Source of the DNA: Nyssa sinensis
Taxonomy: Eukaryota; Streptophyta; Magnoliopsida; Cornales; Nyssaceae
Length of the DNA stretch: 64,000 nucleotides
Direction of reading: 5' to 3'
NCBI GenBank assembly: GCA_008638375.1
Contig: CM018038.1
Span: forward strand, 14,964,515-15,028,514
The notes beneath the pieces were generated by a model. The model was not told the origin of the DNA, did no database searches, and worked only from the letters and a program-made list of their open reading frames with translations. This document shows positions 11,899-24,300 of the stretch, one piece after another; the first letter of the stretch is position 1, and each line of letters opens with the position of its first letter. The translations under genes were made by a program, and so were the position numbers.

Positions 11899-14800
11899 TG
11901 TGAAATAGGAGAGAAAAGAATATTTAGGATGATTAAACGTCCCAAATTAGAAAGGTTGTTTGGACATGTCACATATGCTTTAATGCTCTAGGCATCTGGT
12001 CCCTCGCCAAATATATCCTTCTTTTCTTAATTTTTTTCTTTATATTTATTTTAAATTACTGCATAAGTCATTCCTATGGCAATCTTGTTGGTAACTCATG
12101 TATAAATTTTGTGTCTATTTGGTTGCGTATGAAGGAGAAATTTGGATATCTAACAGAGGTTACTAGGCGCCAGGGTGTTTTTGATGTTTTTTATGCCATT
12201 GTCTTCATCTGCAATGAGTGGGCAAGTTACATCTTCTTCCATGGCTTCTTCCCCCCCCCCCCCAAAATATTTATCATCAAGTGTGCTTTGTTCATATATA
12301 TATATATATATATGTATTTGCTAGTTTATTTTCAACCTTAATATATGTTTGTAAATTGTGATAACCTTTTGTCTCTCTTAGTCAAAGGGTAGGATTTTCC
12401 ACCCCCATTTCAAATTGATATTTTTTTTTATTTTATTGGCGCTGATCGGCACTTGACTTGACATAATTGTTGAGTTAGATGAAAGAGAGAAATAATTTGT
12501 GGGCTCACATATATAAGTAATAGGGAATTAGAATTTCCACAGGCTGCTGCTAGTACACGTCAAATTTTTCAATGTTTTACCAAATTGAAATGCCGTTGTA
12601 GTGTGGATCCTAAATTTTTTTCCTGCCAAAGCTTGCATTTGTCCTAGAGTTTTTATAGGGTTTCTGTGCCAATTCTTTAAAATTCTTGAAACTATCTTAA
12701 ACTGATCATTTTTTTTTCCTTTAAAATTTCTAAAGCTCAAGAGTATGGTATATTCAAAATGTTTCATTCTTTTTATACGCGTTTGTACTCTAATACGCTC
12801 AGCTGCCAGAAATATGACATATGGCCACAGCCATGTGTAGATGATTCCAACCTTGGAGCCAGAAAGGTGGCTAAGTGTCAAGGCTGCTTGACATTTGGCT
12901 AGGCTAAGATAAATCGCCAATCCTAAGTATGCGTAAGGCCACCTATATTGGTTTGAGAAACCAATAACCTTGGCAGCCCATAAGTGGATGATAGTGTTGG
13001 GCGGTCATAAGCCAAGACTTAGACAGCAAAGCACTTAGGTAGAATGACCGCTCACAATCAGTTATTCTAGCTCGGTGGACAACTCAATTATTCAAGCATA
13101 ATGGACAACTAAGATACGAGACATGGACATGTGGCAGAATTGTCTTGCTCACCAAGGCCATAAAGACAGGCCTGTCCAACAAGGCCCACATCCCATATAG
13201 TGGGAAGTGGACAGTGTAACATGCAGAAAGTGGAGTTACGGACATGGCCAAGGTAATTACAATTACCATCTCCAACAGGTGGGGGAAGTGGAAGAGTTAG
13301 CTTGGGGAATGGGATGTGTTGTTGGCAGTTTTACATTGAAATATCTTGGTTTGCCTTTGGGAGCTTCTTTAAAAGCTATAACAATCTGCGATCCAGTTGT
13401 TGAGAGGTTTCAAAGGCAGTTGGCTGGTTGGCTGGTTGGCCGGTTGGAAGAGGTAGTATTTGTCGAAGGGAGGGAAAATAGCTCTTGTCAAGGGCACCTT
13501 GGCGCAATGTTGTTAAAGGCAACCGGGCGCTTGCTTAGGCGATAAGGCAAGGCCAAAATGAGGTGTGGTGCCTCAACATACTTCAGGCGATGCGCTTTTA
13601 ATAAGGCATCGCCTAGGAGATTGCCTTGACTAAGGTGAAAAGCGTTGAGGCGAGAGCCTCATTAACTGAAACTTATTTTACTTAAATGTTATCATGTATC
13701 TTGTCTTATTGTTTTAGGATTAAAGGTCTTTTTGTTTGAACAATATTTAACCAAATCAATATAAAAGTAGTAGAAAGGGAAGAAAAAGTTTAGAATAGTT
13801 TTTTTGCTTAAATTTTTTTTACATTATGTTATCCTTCATATTAGTTTTTTTAGTATTACAAGAGAATTATTATATAAGTTATTGTTTAATTTAGAATAAA
13901 TAAATATTTAATGTATAATATATATATATATATTAATTATTTTTATAAGCTTGCATCATCCAGGTTAGCGTTTTTTTATTGACTCAATGTGGGACCTTAG
14001 CACCTTAAAGTCGTCTTTCACCTTTAACTACACTGCCTTGTCGAATCTTCCAACTTATTACTTGTTTCTTTTCCCTATGCTTGCATCGGTGGAAAGGAAG
14101 TTAGAGAAACTTCAACATGACTTCCTTTGCAATTGTAAGGATGACGAAAGGAAAATTCACTTGGTGAGATGGGAGAAGATGAAGAGGGCATTGGATGAGG
14201 GATGTTTGGACATTAAGAGCTAGAAATTGTTCAAGCAAGCTCTTTTGGGAAAATGGCTTTAGAGTCTTGGAGGAAGAGGAGTAAGCTATTTGAAGAATTG
14301 TCGTCTCTACTAAATACGGATGTGAAGGAGGATGGTACTCCTGGGAGGTCACGAAGGCTTATGGTTGTGGTGTTTGCAAAGCTACTAGAAAGGGAAGGGA
14401 GAAATTTAATCACTGTATTCGTTTTGTAGTAGGCGAGGGAGCAAGAATCAAATTTTAGAAGGATCCTTGATGGTGTGAGGAGTCTTTAAGTGATAGGTTT
14501 CCTATTTTATTCTCCATTGCTTTGAACAAGGAAGCTTTAGTGGTGGATTGTGTTGATTGGGTTGGTGGAAATTTGTTATGGAAATACGGAATCCTTGTTT
14601 TCGAAGAAAGTTTTTTGATTGGGAGGTGGGAGAAGTGGAGAACCTTATGGCCTTATTGGGAAGGTTTGGGATAAGAGAGGAGAGGCTGGATGGGATGATT
14701 TGGGCAGTGAATAGCGGCAAAAAAATCAGTGTTCAGTCTTTTTATAAGGAGTTGATGGAAGATTTTCCATGGAAGATAGTTTGGAAATCTCGGGTGCCTC

Positions 14801-17475
14801 AGAAAGTAGCATTTTTTGCTTGGTTAGTCACATGGGGTGTTATATTGACCGTAGATAATCTTTGAAGGAGGGGCTTTCAGTTTTCGAGTAGATGTTGCAT
14901 ATGTAAGGACGCGGAGGAGACAATCAACCATCTCCTCGTCCATATTAAGGTGGCAAGGGAGGTTTGGAGCATGATTCTTTCTTTGTTTGGTATTAGTTGG
15001 GTGATGCCAGCCTCGATCAAAGATGTGTTAGTGGGTTGGAGATGTAATGTTTTTGAACTAGGCATCCCAATATCAAATCTGTTTGCAAATTGCAATTTTT
15101 TTCCAAAACTTGCCTCAAGGCTCAAGCCTGAATTTAGTAGTCAGGTATCCCAATTTTCAACTTTGACCTTTAAATATGCTACATCTGTAAAAGTGAAATT
15201 TAATAAAAAAAAATTGAACTTTAAAAATGCAAGCTTTGCATGTATAATCACGCAGACCATCACAAGACAAGGGTTCAGGACACTGGATAGGAAATCTACT
15301 CATAAAGGGGTACCGCCCTTCTTTTCGTATTTAATTGATGTGGGACAAACTTCATGTTTTGTCTCGTGTCAAAACAATTAAGCTGAGTGTTGAATATATT
15401 GAGATGACATTCTTTTTGATACCCACAACATGATGTTGTCATAACATCTAGCATTGTATCTATGCAATTTTTTTTTCCTCGCATAGCTATTTTTGTAAGT
15501 TCTACCGTAGGTTTCAAAAATTTTCAAACCAATACTTGACGGTAACATTTTCCGCCTTTTCAATAAGGTTTCTAAAATGGTTCCTTTTATCTTTGTGGAA
15601 ACTGTCTTTCTTGAATTGTAATCACTTCCTTTTGTATTGGCAGGGCAAGAGAAATATGGCCGTTGATATTCGTCCTGATTATATTGTATATCATGATACA
15701 TACTGTACAGAGCCTGAGTTAACTTTTTCTAACAGTTGCATCAGTATAAAGGGTTCAACTACTTATGGAAACCAAGGAACCTTCACTCCTCAATTCAGAA
15801 TTGATGATGTCATTGATATTGAATCTCATTGGTTAGGAAGGGTGGGTCATGAAAAACTTTATTTTGAGATCAATCATTTTGTAATGTTTATATATGCTTC
15901 GAACTAAAAAAATAGCTTTTGGTTTTTGTTCAGAATGGGCTGGTAATGGTAAAGGTCCGTGTAGTATCGAAAGGTGCAGCGCAAGCTGAAAAAGTACATA
16001 GGACTTCAGGTCAGTGCACTTCTGCAAAACTTTTGTCTCTTGTTCTTGCTTTTGCTTTTAGTTGGTTGGATAAATTTACTTCAGTTATTTATTTATTGAG
16101 TTGGAACTTTTTTCCTTCATTCAAAATTTTGATGTTATTTTTATTTAGGTGAAAATAGTACATGGGTTTTACTCGATTGGCACTTTCTAGTATATTGTTA
16201 TCCATCCAAAAGAAAAAGAAAATAGAATCTGGTTTAGAATGATATCCTTATGTTTTGGAGAAACTAATGCATATATCCCGTGGCTTCTAATTAGTCTAGC
16301 GTCCCCTCATGTTTTGTACTATCCAAGGATCAAAATATCGTTTTAATGTATAGTTTCGGTCTGTCCGGAAACGGAAACGTTTCGAAAATATAATGGAAAC
16401 GGAGAAAAAATTGGAAACATAATTTAAAATTTATTTATTTATACAAATAAGCCTATTTATTGAATATTTGTGCATGTTTAAGGCATAGACATCATATTCA
16501 TGATAAATGATACTAATTTATGATAAATGACATAATAAATATATACTATGTAATATCCACGAATTAGATAATTTGACACAAGTTACATATAAAATAAAAA
16601 GTAAAACAAATAACGATTTAAGCCTATTATAATTAGTAACTTAGTATTAAAATAGTTGTTTCTCTACACTTTATTTTTCCTACTACTTTTTTACTATTTT
16701 AGAAAAAATAATAGAAATATATCTTCTTGTAATTTTGAGTCTTAATCCTTGAAAAATAAATGGATATTATTTTTTACTAACTTTTAGAATTATTGTTGAT
16801 ATAAAAGAAATGTTTCCTCTGATTCGGTATGTTTCCACTAGTTTCGGTATGTTTTCACGGAAACAATTTTGTTTCCATGGAAACATGTGAATTTCAATAT
16901 TCTACTAGTGTTTCGTTTCGGTTCCCTGTGAAACGGAAACGTTTCGGCCGTTTCGATGGAAAAGAAACGAAACTTTGATCCTTGGTACTATCTAACATGT
17001 AGCTTTCCTTGTTTGAATCAAGTGAGTGAAACATTTTCTGAAAGTTCTTTTTGGAATCAACAGTATGGATCAAAATTAAACTAGTATTGAAACACTAAAC
17101 CAATCACTTTTATTAAATCATGTTCTAGCTCGAACACTGTTCTAGGTGTTTTCATATTGTGTCATGCTGCAATACATATGAAAGATATACTTCAAATCCC
17201 CTTTTTTTGTTAAATTTGCAAGTAAGGTATGTTTCAAATCTGAATATAAATTGAAAAAGTAGAAGAGTATAATAATAAAAAATTAATATCTGAGTAATGA
17301 AATGCACAATAAATAATGGTCATGCAAACAGAAAGATCAACTCTCCTTGCAACATTAAAAAATTGAAAATTTCTCTCCACAATATAAATGAAATAAATTA
17401 ATGGTGTCAGATTTGGAGCACGGAGATAACCAACCTCCACCCCTCCCCCCCCCCCCACCCCACACCACACCACAC

Positions 17476-17515
<40 letters not shown>

Positions 17516-20500
17516 TGATGGTATAACAGACATAAAGAAAGCGGAAGACAGCTTCTAAATGCTCTTTTTTAATTGTGTACCTCTATGAATAATAGTTTAG
17601 CAATAAAATGTTTGTTTTCCTTAAAAATCTTCCAAAAACATCACTATCTTTGCATAAGATATGCATCAGTTATCTTATGTATTGTATTTTGCATCATATA
17701 TCTAATTATCTATCAGTGTAACATATAATATATGATGAAGATGCAATGCATATCGAAGACAATTGTTTTCCTTGTTTAAATAAAAAATCGCTGTGTTCTC
17801 TTGTGTGTCATAAGCCACTGAAAACTGTGCAATGTAACAGCATCGAATCCATTATGACAAAGATTTGGAAATCTATCCTTCAAAACCTCATCCCCACACT
17901 AGATATCACTCCAAAATCTACTTCTCATCACTCTCCTCAAACGTAATGAATCTTGAAAATTCTCCCACCCATCTTAATACCCTTCCAAACCCACCCCGTA
18001 AGACACAAATACCTCCCTAGACATGCATCCACCCTAAATGGTCTCATATCTCCCATCCACCACCCTATGCCAGAACCTCTACTTTTCTAGGGCATATCTT
18101 CAAAGCCACTTCTCAATGAGTGTTTTATTAAACATCCTTAGCTTCTTAATACCAAAACCACCTCCCTTTAGAAGAAGGCAAACTCTCCCATAATCCTCTA
18201 GATGATACTTGAATTATCATCAATGCCTTCCCATAATAAGTTTCTCCCATTTATCTCCACTGAAGCCAAAAAGGTGAAGAAAGGCATAAAATAGGTAGGA
18301 AGGCTCGCGGATGTAATTTTTTTTTTCACCCTTAAAAAGTTATTCTCTTCCATCTTGTAAGTCTTTTTTGAAATCATTCAACCACTCTATGCCATGTCTG
18401 TTTGGCTTTGAAGGTGGCCCAAAGCCAAAGGAAGACCCAAATAAGAGGTAGGGAAATCCCTAGTCTACATCCTAAATTATCTGCTAGATACTCTATATCC
18501 TATGCTCTCCCACTGGAATAAGCTCAGTCTTGCTAAGATTTACCTCCTGAGATTGTCTAAAAGTACACTGGAACACATACGAGATATCTCAAATACTCAT
18601 TAACCACTAAAAATAATTGGGTCATACGCAAAAAGCATATGGGATACAGATACTGGTGCACCTACTCCTCCATCCACATCAAAACCCCTTATCACAGCAC
18701 CCCCAACTGCAGGCAACAACGTGAGCCTCCATCACCATCAAATATAAGAGCAGAGAAAGCGGAGCACCTTGCCTTAATCCCCTCTAGCAAGGGAAGAAAC
18801 ACTTAATCTATCCATTAACCAACATCGAAAATCTAGTTGGGATATAAAATATTCCATCTGTCTCCTCCATCTCGCCCAAAATTGTATCCTATTTAACATC
18901 TAAAGCAAGAAACCTCAGTTAGCATGGCTACGATCCTTATCTATATCCAATTTACACACTAATTCTAATTTTTTTTTCCTTTTAAGAAACCTCATATTTT
19001 CTGTAGTTTGTTCTTGTTTTTTTTAAAAATAATTTTGTGTCGATTGGTTTATATGCGATGAACAATTTTTTCCCCTGCCTATGTAATCTGCATCCAGGCA
19101 TTGAGGAGTTGGAGTTTGCCGTTGTTGACTGTGACTGGTACGAGAAACAGGAGGCTATCACATCTTTGGACATGAGATACAAGGATCTTTGGAATGTCGT
19201 GTTTGAGTAAGTTCCTTAAAACGCCTCAGCTTCTTTGTCAATTTTTTCTTTTTTGGTTAATACTTACAAATTTAGTTCCTTGTCTTTTTGCCAATAAGTT
19301 TTATACTTAGGTTCCTTGTTTATGCAGGCAGGTTGAATAGTTGATGGTAGTGAGTTTCGTTTGGCTGAATAGAGCTGATTTACAATTTAAGTGTTAATTT
19401 CACCTTTTTTTTGTTGTTTGATAGCTCTATCACCCATTGCAATCAGATGATTTGTCCATTGCCTTTTTCACCATGCAAAATTGAACTTTGAGAGACTAAG
19501 TCATTTCAGTTTAGTGCCGCTGTTCTGCGGTCCTTCTATTTCAGTAGTTATATACTATGGTCTTCTGTTGCTGAAGGTTCACTAATTCTCAGGCTTTTAT
19601 TAGATCTGTATGGTCAAAAATTACTTGCTTATCAATTGTTATGTCAACGAGAAGGCAGGGAGCCATATTCTAGAATTTATTAATTCAGGAAAGTCTAGTT
19701 GATGTCAATGGATTCTCTAGATCCAAAGTGTGGTCATATTGGCAGAAATCTCAATTTTAATGTATTTGTCAATAAAAACTAGAAAACTGAGGGAAAATGT
19801 GTCAGTTTTTTTATAGAACCTTAGTAGTTAATGGAAAACGTGATAGCTAAAGTTTTGTTGAATTGATTGGAGTATTAATGCATCATTTGTACTCAAGTGT
19901 CTTGCAAAAACAAATACAATTGTACCATGTATATCATGTCTGGATGGTAGTTCAGCTCCTTTTTGTGTAATGTGGTGCATCAGGATGGAACGTAATCAGT
20001 GCACTTTTGAGGAACTAGAGATATCTATTTACCATTTAAAGAAGATGATCTTAGATGTTTTTTGGTTTTGAGCTGAATGAAAATATCCCATTTCTCTGTC
20101 CTTATTTTATTTGTTGATTTTTCCAGGGCGATGAGTTGCATAAATGGGAACTAGTATGTAGTAGTAATTTTTGCTTGTACATGGTTGCACCCCCTCTGGT
20201 GCGTTGTTTGTAGTACAAATATAATATATTACTTATCCAATAAAAAAAATGTGTATCAGGTTTGGATGGCATTAAGTGCATGTTGGCATATACTCTAGGT
20301 TTTAAGTATTATGATTGTTAGATGTTTATTTCTATTCTATCAAACTGTAACTTTTAATTTTCTTACAGTACGGACATGGGAAAGGATGGAGAGGCACAGA
20401 ACGGCATATACTCTCCAAAAAGCTATTTTCCCAAGTGAGTGAAAGAAATCATTCTGCTCTTTGTTATATGCCCTTGGAGATATAACTTCGGTTGCTTATT

Positions 20501-21281
20501 GAACTTGGTGTATTTTGATGCTTCTCTTGCTATCTGTCAGCATTTATCTGCCTGTTGAAGTTCTGCCTTGTGTACCATGATATTCTCTTGTTCTATTAAG
20601 GATTCAGGATGTGTTGGGCTTCTGATTAGTTTTTGCAATTGTCTGCCTTTTCCTGGTTTCCTGCACTTAACTGTTTTGGTATGCTGGGTTGATAGTTAGT
20701 GTTCTGATTTGTATGAGACACTTCCTTTCCTGTTTTTATGTTAATGTATATTTTTTAATCTTCTTGTGATTTAAAGATGCCACATTGTCATTATTGCTCT
20801 TAGAACGAAGGGATTTAACCATGTAGGCATCTATGAGGGAATGACCCATGATTATCTTCCCATTATATCCTTCTTGTGTAATTAGTTGCTGTTCATGATT
20901 AGGAAAGGAGAAGGTTTGATGTTTGTATTTTTTAGTTGCGACATGATATGCATTGTAATGGTTGGGCTGCAATGGTAAAAGGCTTGGCTGATTTTGAAAA
21001 CAATCACTTTATGCAAAATTATGATGAAGGTTAGGTTAATGTCCAATCCAGTCCTTCCAACATCCCACATCGGCCAGATCAACACTGGGTAATGCCTTTT
21101 TGTAGCCGTTTATTAAATGCGCATTTTTTATTTAATGCTCGTTTAAATGCTAATGATCTTTGGGTTATAATTATATTAGTTGATGGCTATAGATGTGAGC
21201 TCTAACTGTGGGGTGAGAAAAAAAACTTGTTCACATCTTGGACAATAACAAGGGAAACATTTACTTTCTTAAACAATAAAA

Positions 21282-21312
<31 letters not shown>

Positions 21313-24300
21313 TATAAGGCCAAGGGTTATACAAAATTCAGTGTTGTTAGCGAGACAATTTTTAGTGGTATCGCCTTAATATGTTTCGGGTCAGGCCTCT
21401 TCAAAAAGACCAATTCAAATGCAAGAAGATGTATTTTTAACTTTTTTGGGCATTCTGGACTCAATGGCGGAGTCCTATTTGAGAAATTGGACCCCGAAAT
21501 ATATGAATGGACAAATTAGACTAATTCCAAATGTGTCCTAAGTAGTTAATTAAGCGACCAATGAACCCCAATGACCGTGAGGGTGCCTACCTTTAGGTTT
21601 TTCGTCGTTCTAGACTTAATGACAGGGTTCGTTTCATCAAACTACGTATCAAAAATACAGATACATAAAAATAGTTAATTCCTAGACTACCCTCAGTGAT
21701 ATACGGGCTACCAGAATGATTGGGAAAAAATTAGAAAGGGGCAAATTTAACATTGTTAGACGCTCTGGACCTAATTGTATGGTCTAACTCAGCATTCGGA
21801 CACCGAAAATAGTCCCACATGAAAGTGTGAAATTACGAAAATGCCCTTAACAATAAAGTAAGCCATAGGAAAGGTAATTAAGATTCAATTCAAAATGATT
21901 AACACGATTCAATGTGATCAAATCATTTCAATTCAATCAATACAATTAGTATGATTCCATTCGATCAAAATAATTCAATACGATCAATAACAATTCAATA
22001 TAATCAATAATGATTCACATCAACTGGTCAATCCAGTGCTTATGAATGATTCACTTTTAGGTGATCAATAACACATCGATTCGTTTTTGGATGAGGGATA
22101 ACACATCAATTCGCTTTTGCTGAGTGATAACACATAACCATACTGTGTACTCACATAGAGATTTACGATCAAGATGATAAAATCATGTTTCAATTACCAA
22201 AAATGATGCAATATACGATCAATATGCTTCACATTTAGAACGGAGTTATTGAGCTAATATGATTATGACAAGATTTCAATCAATTCAATATAGGGTAGTT
22301 CAATCAATCAATCAAGAGATATAAAACATGATAGTGCAATCATTTTGAAGAATTTGATCAATAAATTTAATGCGATTAGGAAAGTAGAGTTCCAAAGAAC
22401 ATAGTATAAATATCGCACTTCATAGTATAGTAACAATGTTTGCTTAAATGCTTTACTATCTCGGTCATTTCCTTTTGATGTTCCTATACAAGTGATCGCC
22501 TTATGTAAGGCAAGGGGCGACCCAACGATGGCCTTTTTAATTGTAACATATTTTACTTGTATATCCCTTATGTTTATAGTGTTTTATAAACTTATTTAAC
22601 AATTCTATAAGAGGCATGTCAATATAAAAGAACATAGTTGTAGTTTGGAAGTATTATTATCCGATCTATTACAATAATAAAAATATTATTATCAAACTTA
22701 AAACTAGCTTAATAAACGGTTAAATTATTTGAGATGTCAAAAATTCAAAGTTTAGGAGAAAGTAACACTTTTAACATATAAAAATTTTAAGGATTGACAT
22801 TTCATCTTCTATAACTGGCCAACTATCATCATTCTTCACAAAATCTGAGTTTGCCCACTATGAAACATCTTCCTTCCATCAACCAAATTGATCACCTATA
22901 TGATAAGTCTTTCCAACATGGGCTTGATTTTTTGAGATTTAGTTTAGATGTTTATGAGATTGGACCTATAATAATGTCTTTCATATTATTAGGAATAGCA
23001 AATAAGATTTACATGGATAACAAAACTTTAAATATTAATTTAGAAAAAAAGCACTAAAGCTTAAAATGGTTATATCACTTTTATACGTCATATGCAACTT
23101 TTAGATTGAACTTCTTAGAGTTACTATGACGATAAAATATTATTTAACTTAAAATGAATTAACTTTTAATGTGTAATATTATTTTTTTTTGGGATTATTG
23201 TTATTAGTTAGCACTTTGCTTTACTCAGGCTTGTGCTTTTTTGTTGTCTCGCTTTTCGGACAACATGAAACCTTAGTGCCTTAAGGGGCACCTTTCACCT
23301 TTAACTACACTGACAAAATTTTATAAAATTAAAGCTATGCTACATTAGGTATAGGCTGCAGGTACAGGTGCATGTCTAATTGCAAGATCGTTGGAATCAC
23401 CAAATTGAGGCTATGGGGATGCCACCTTGGTGTCAATTTGTCCTAATTGCCGAGTATTTAAGAAAATGTAAAAAGGAATGTTGACGGTGCCAAAAATCTG
23501 ATTACAGCATGTAATTGTTAAAAAAATAATAAAATTGCTTTACATCTTTTAGAAAAACAAATTCTCAACTCAACTCAACTTATCCCAATTATTTGGGGTT
23601 GACTACAGGAATCTTGTCTCGCTGTTATGTTGTATTTAATGTCGTCCCCTTAGTTAGACCATGTGTTATAATATCTTTTTTAAATATCTTTGCCAAATTA
23701 ATTTTGGTCTCCCTTGCCTCCTAGCATGACCCTTGATGTGAACCATGTCGCACTTCCTTACTAGTTTAATTGGAAAATTACTAATCTATGCCATTTGAAA
23801 TTATCAAAGATACAATTTTTGTTGGTGAGGAAGACTTGAAGAAAGAAGATTAGGGTATCTTGATTGAAATTTCTGTTCACTCTTTGGACCAAAATGAGAG
23901 ATAGAGATACTCACAAACACACACAAACCTAACCTTTAGTTTTTCACTACTTCTACCTTTGACAAAAAAATTGACAAGCTTTTCGGCATTGTTGATGGAA
24001 AATGTTACTCAAATGGTTATTTTTGTTTTGTTTTTGTCATTTTCATATACTTATTTTTCAACATTGATATACATGGGTCGACCATACAACTAATTAGTCG
24101 TGTCTGGCTCTGTGTTTTGTACTCCTACATGTGGTTTCCATACTTGTATCATGTCTTGCCAATATTAAGCATTCCAAGATAACTTTCCTTGTGTTGGTAT
24201 CGGATACTAGAAGAGGTTGTTGCAAAAATGAAGGCTACTTAGATTCAAAGTTGAATTTTGGCAAATGAGACAAGGCCAATCACATTTCAAAATTACAAGT

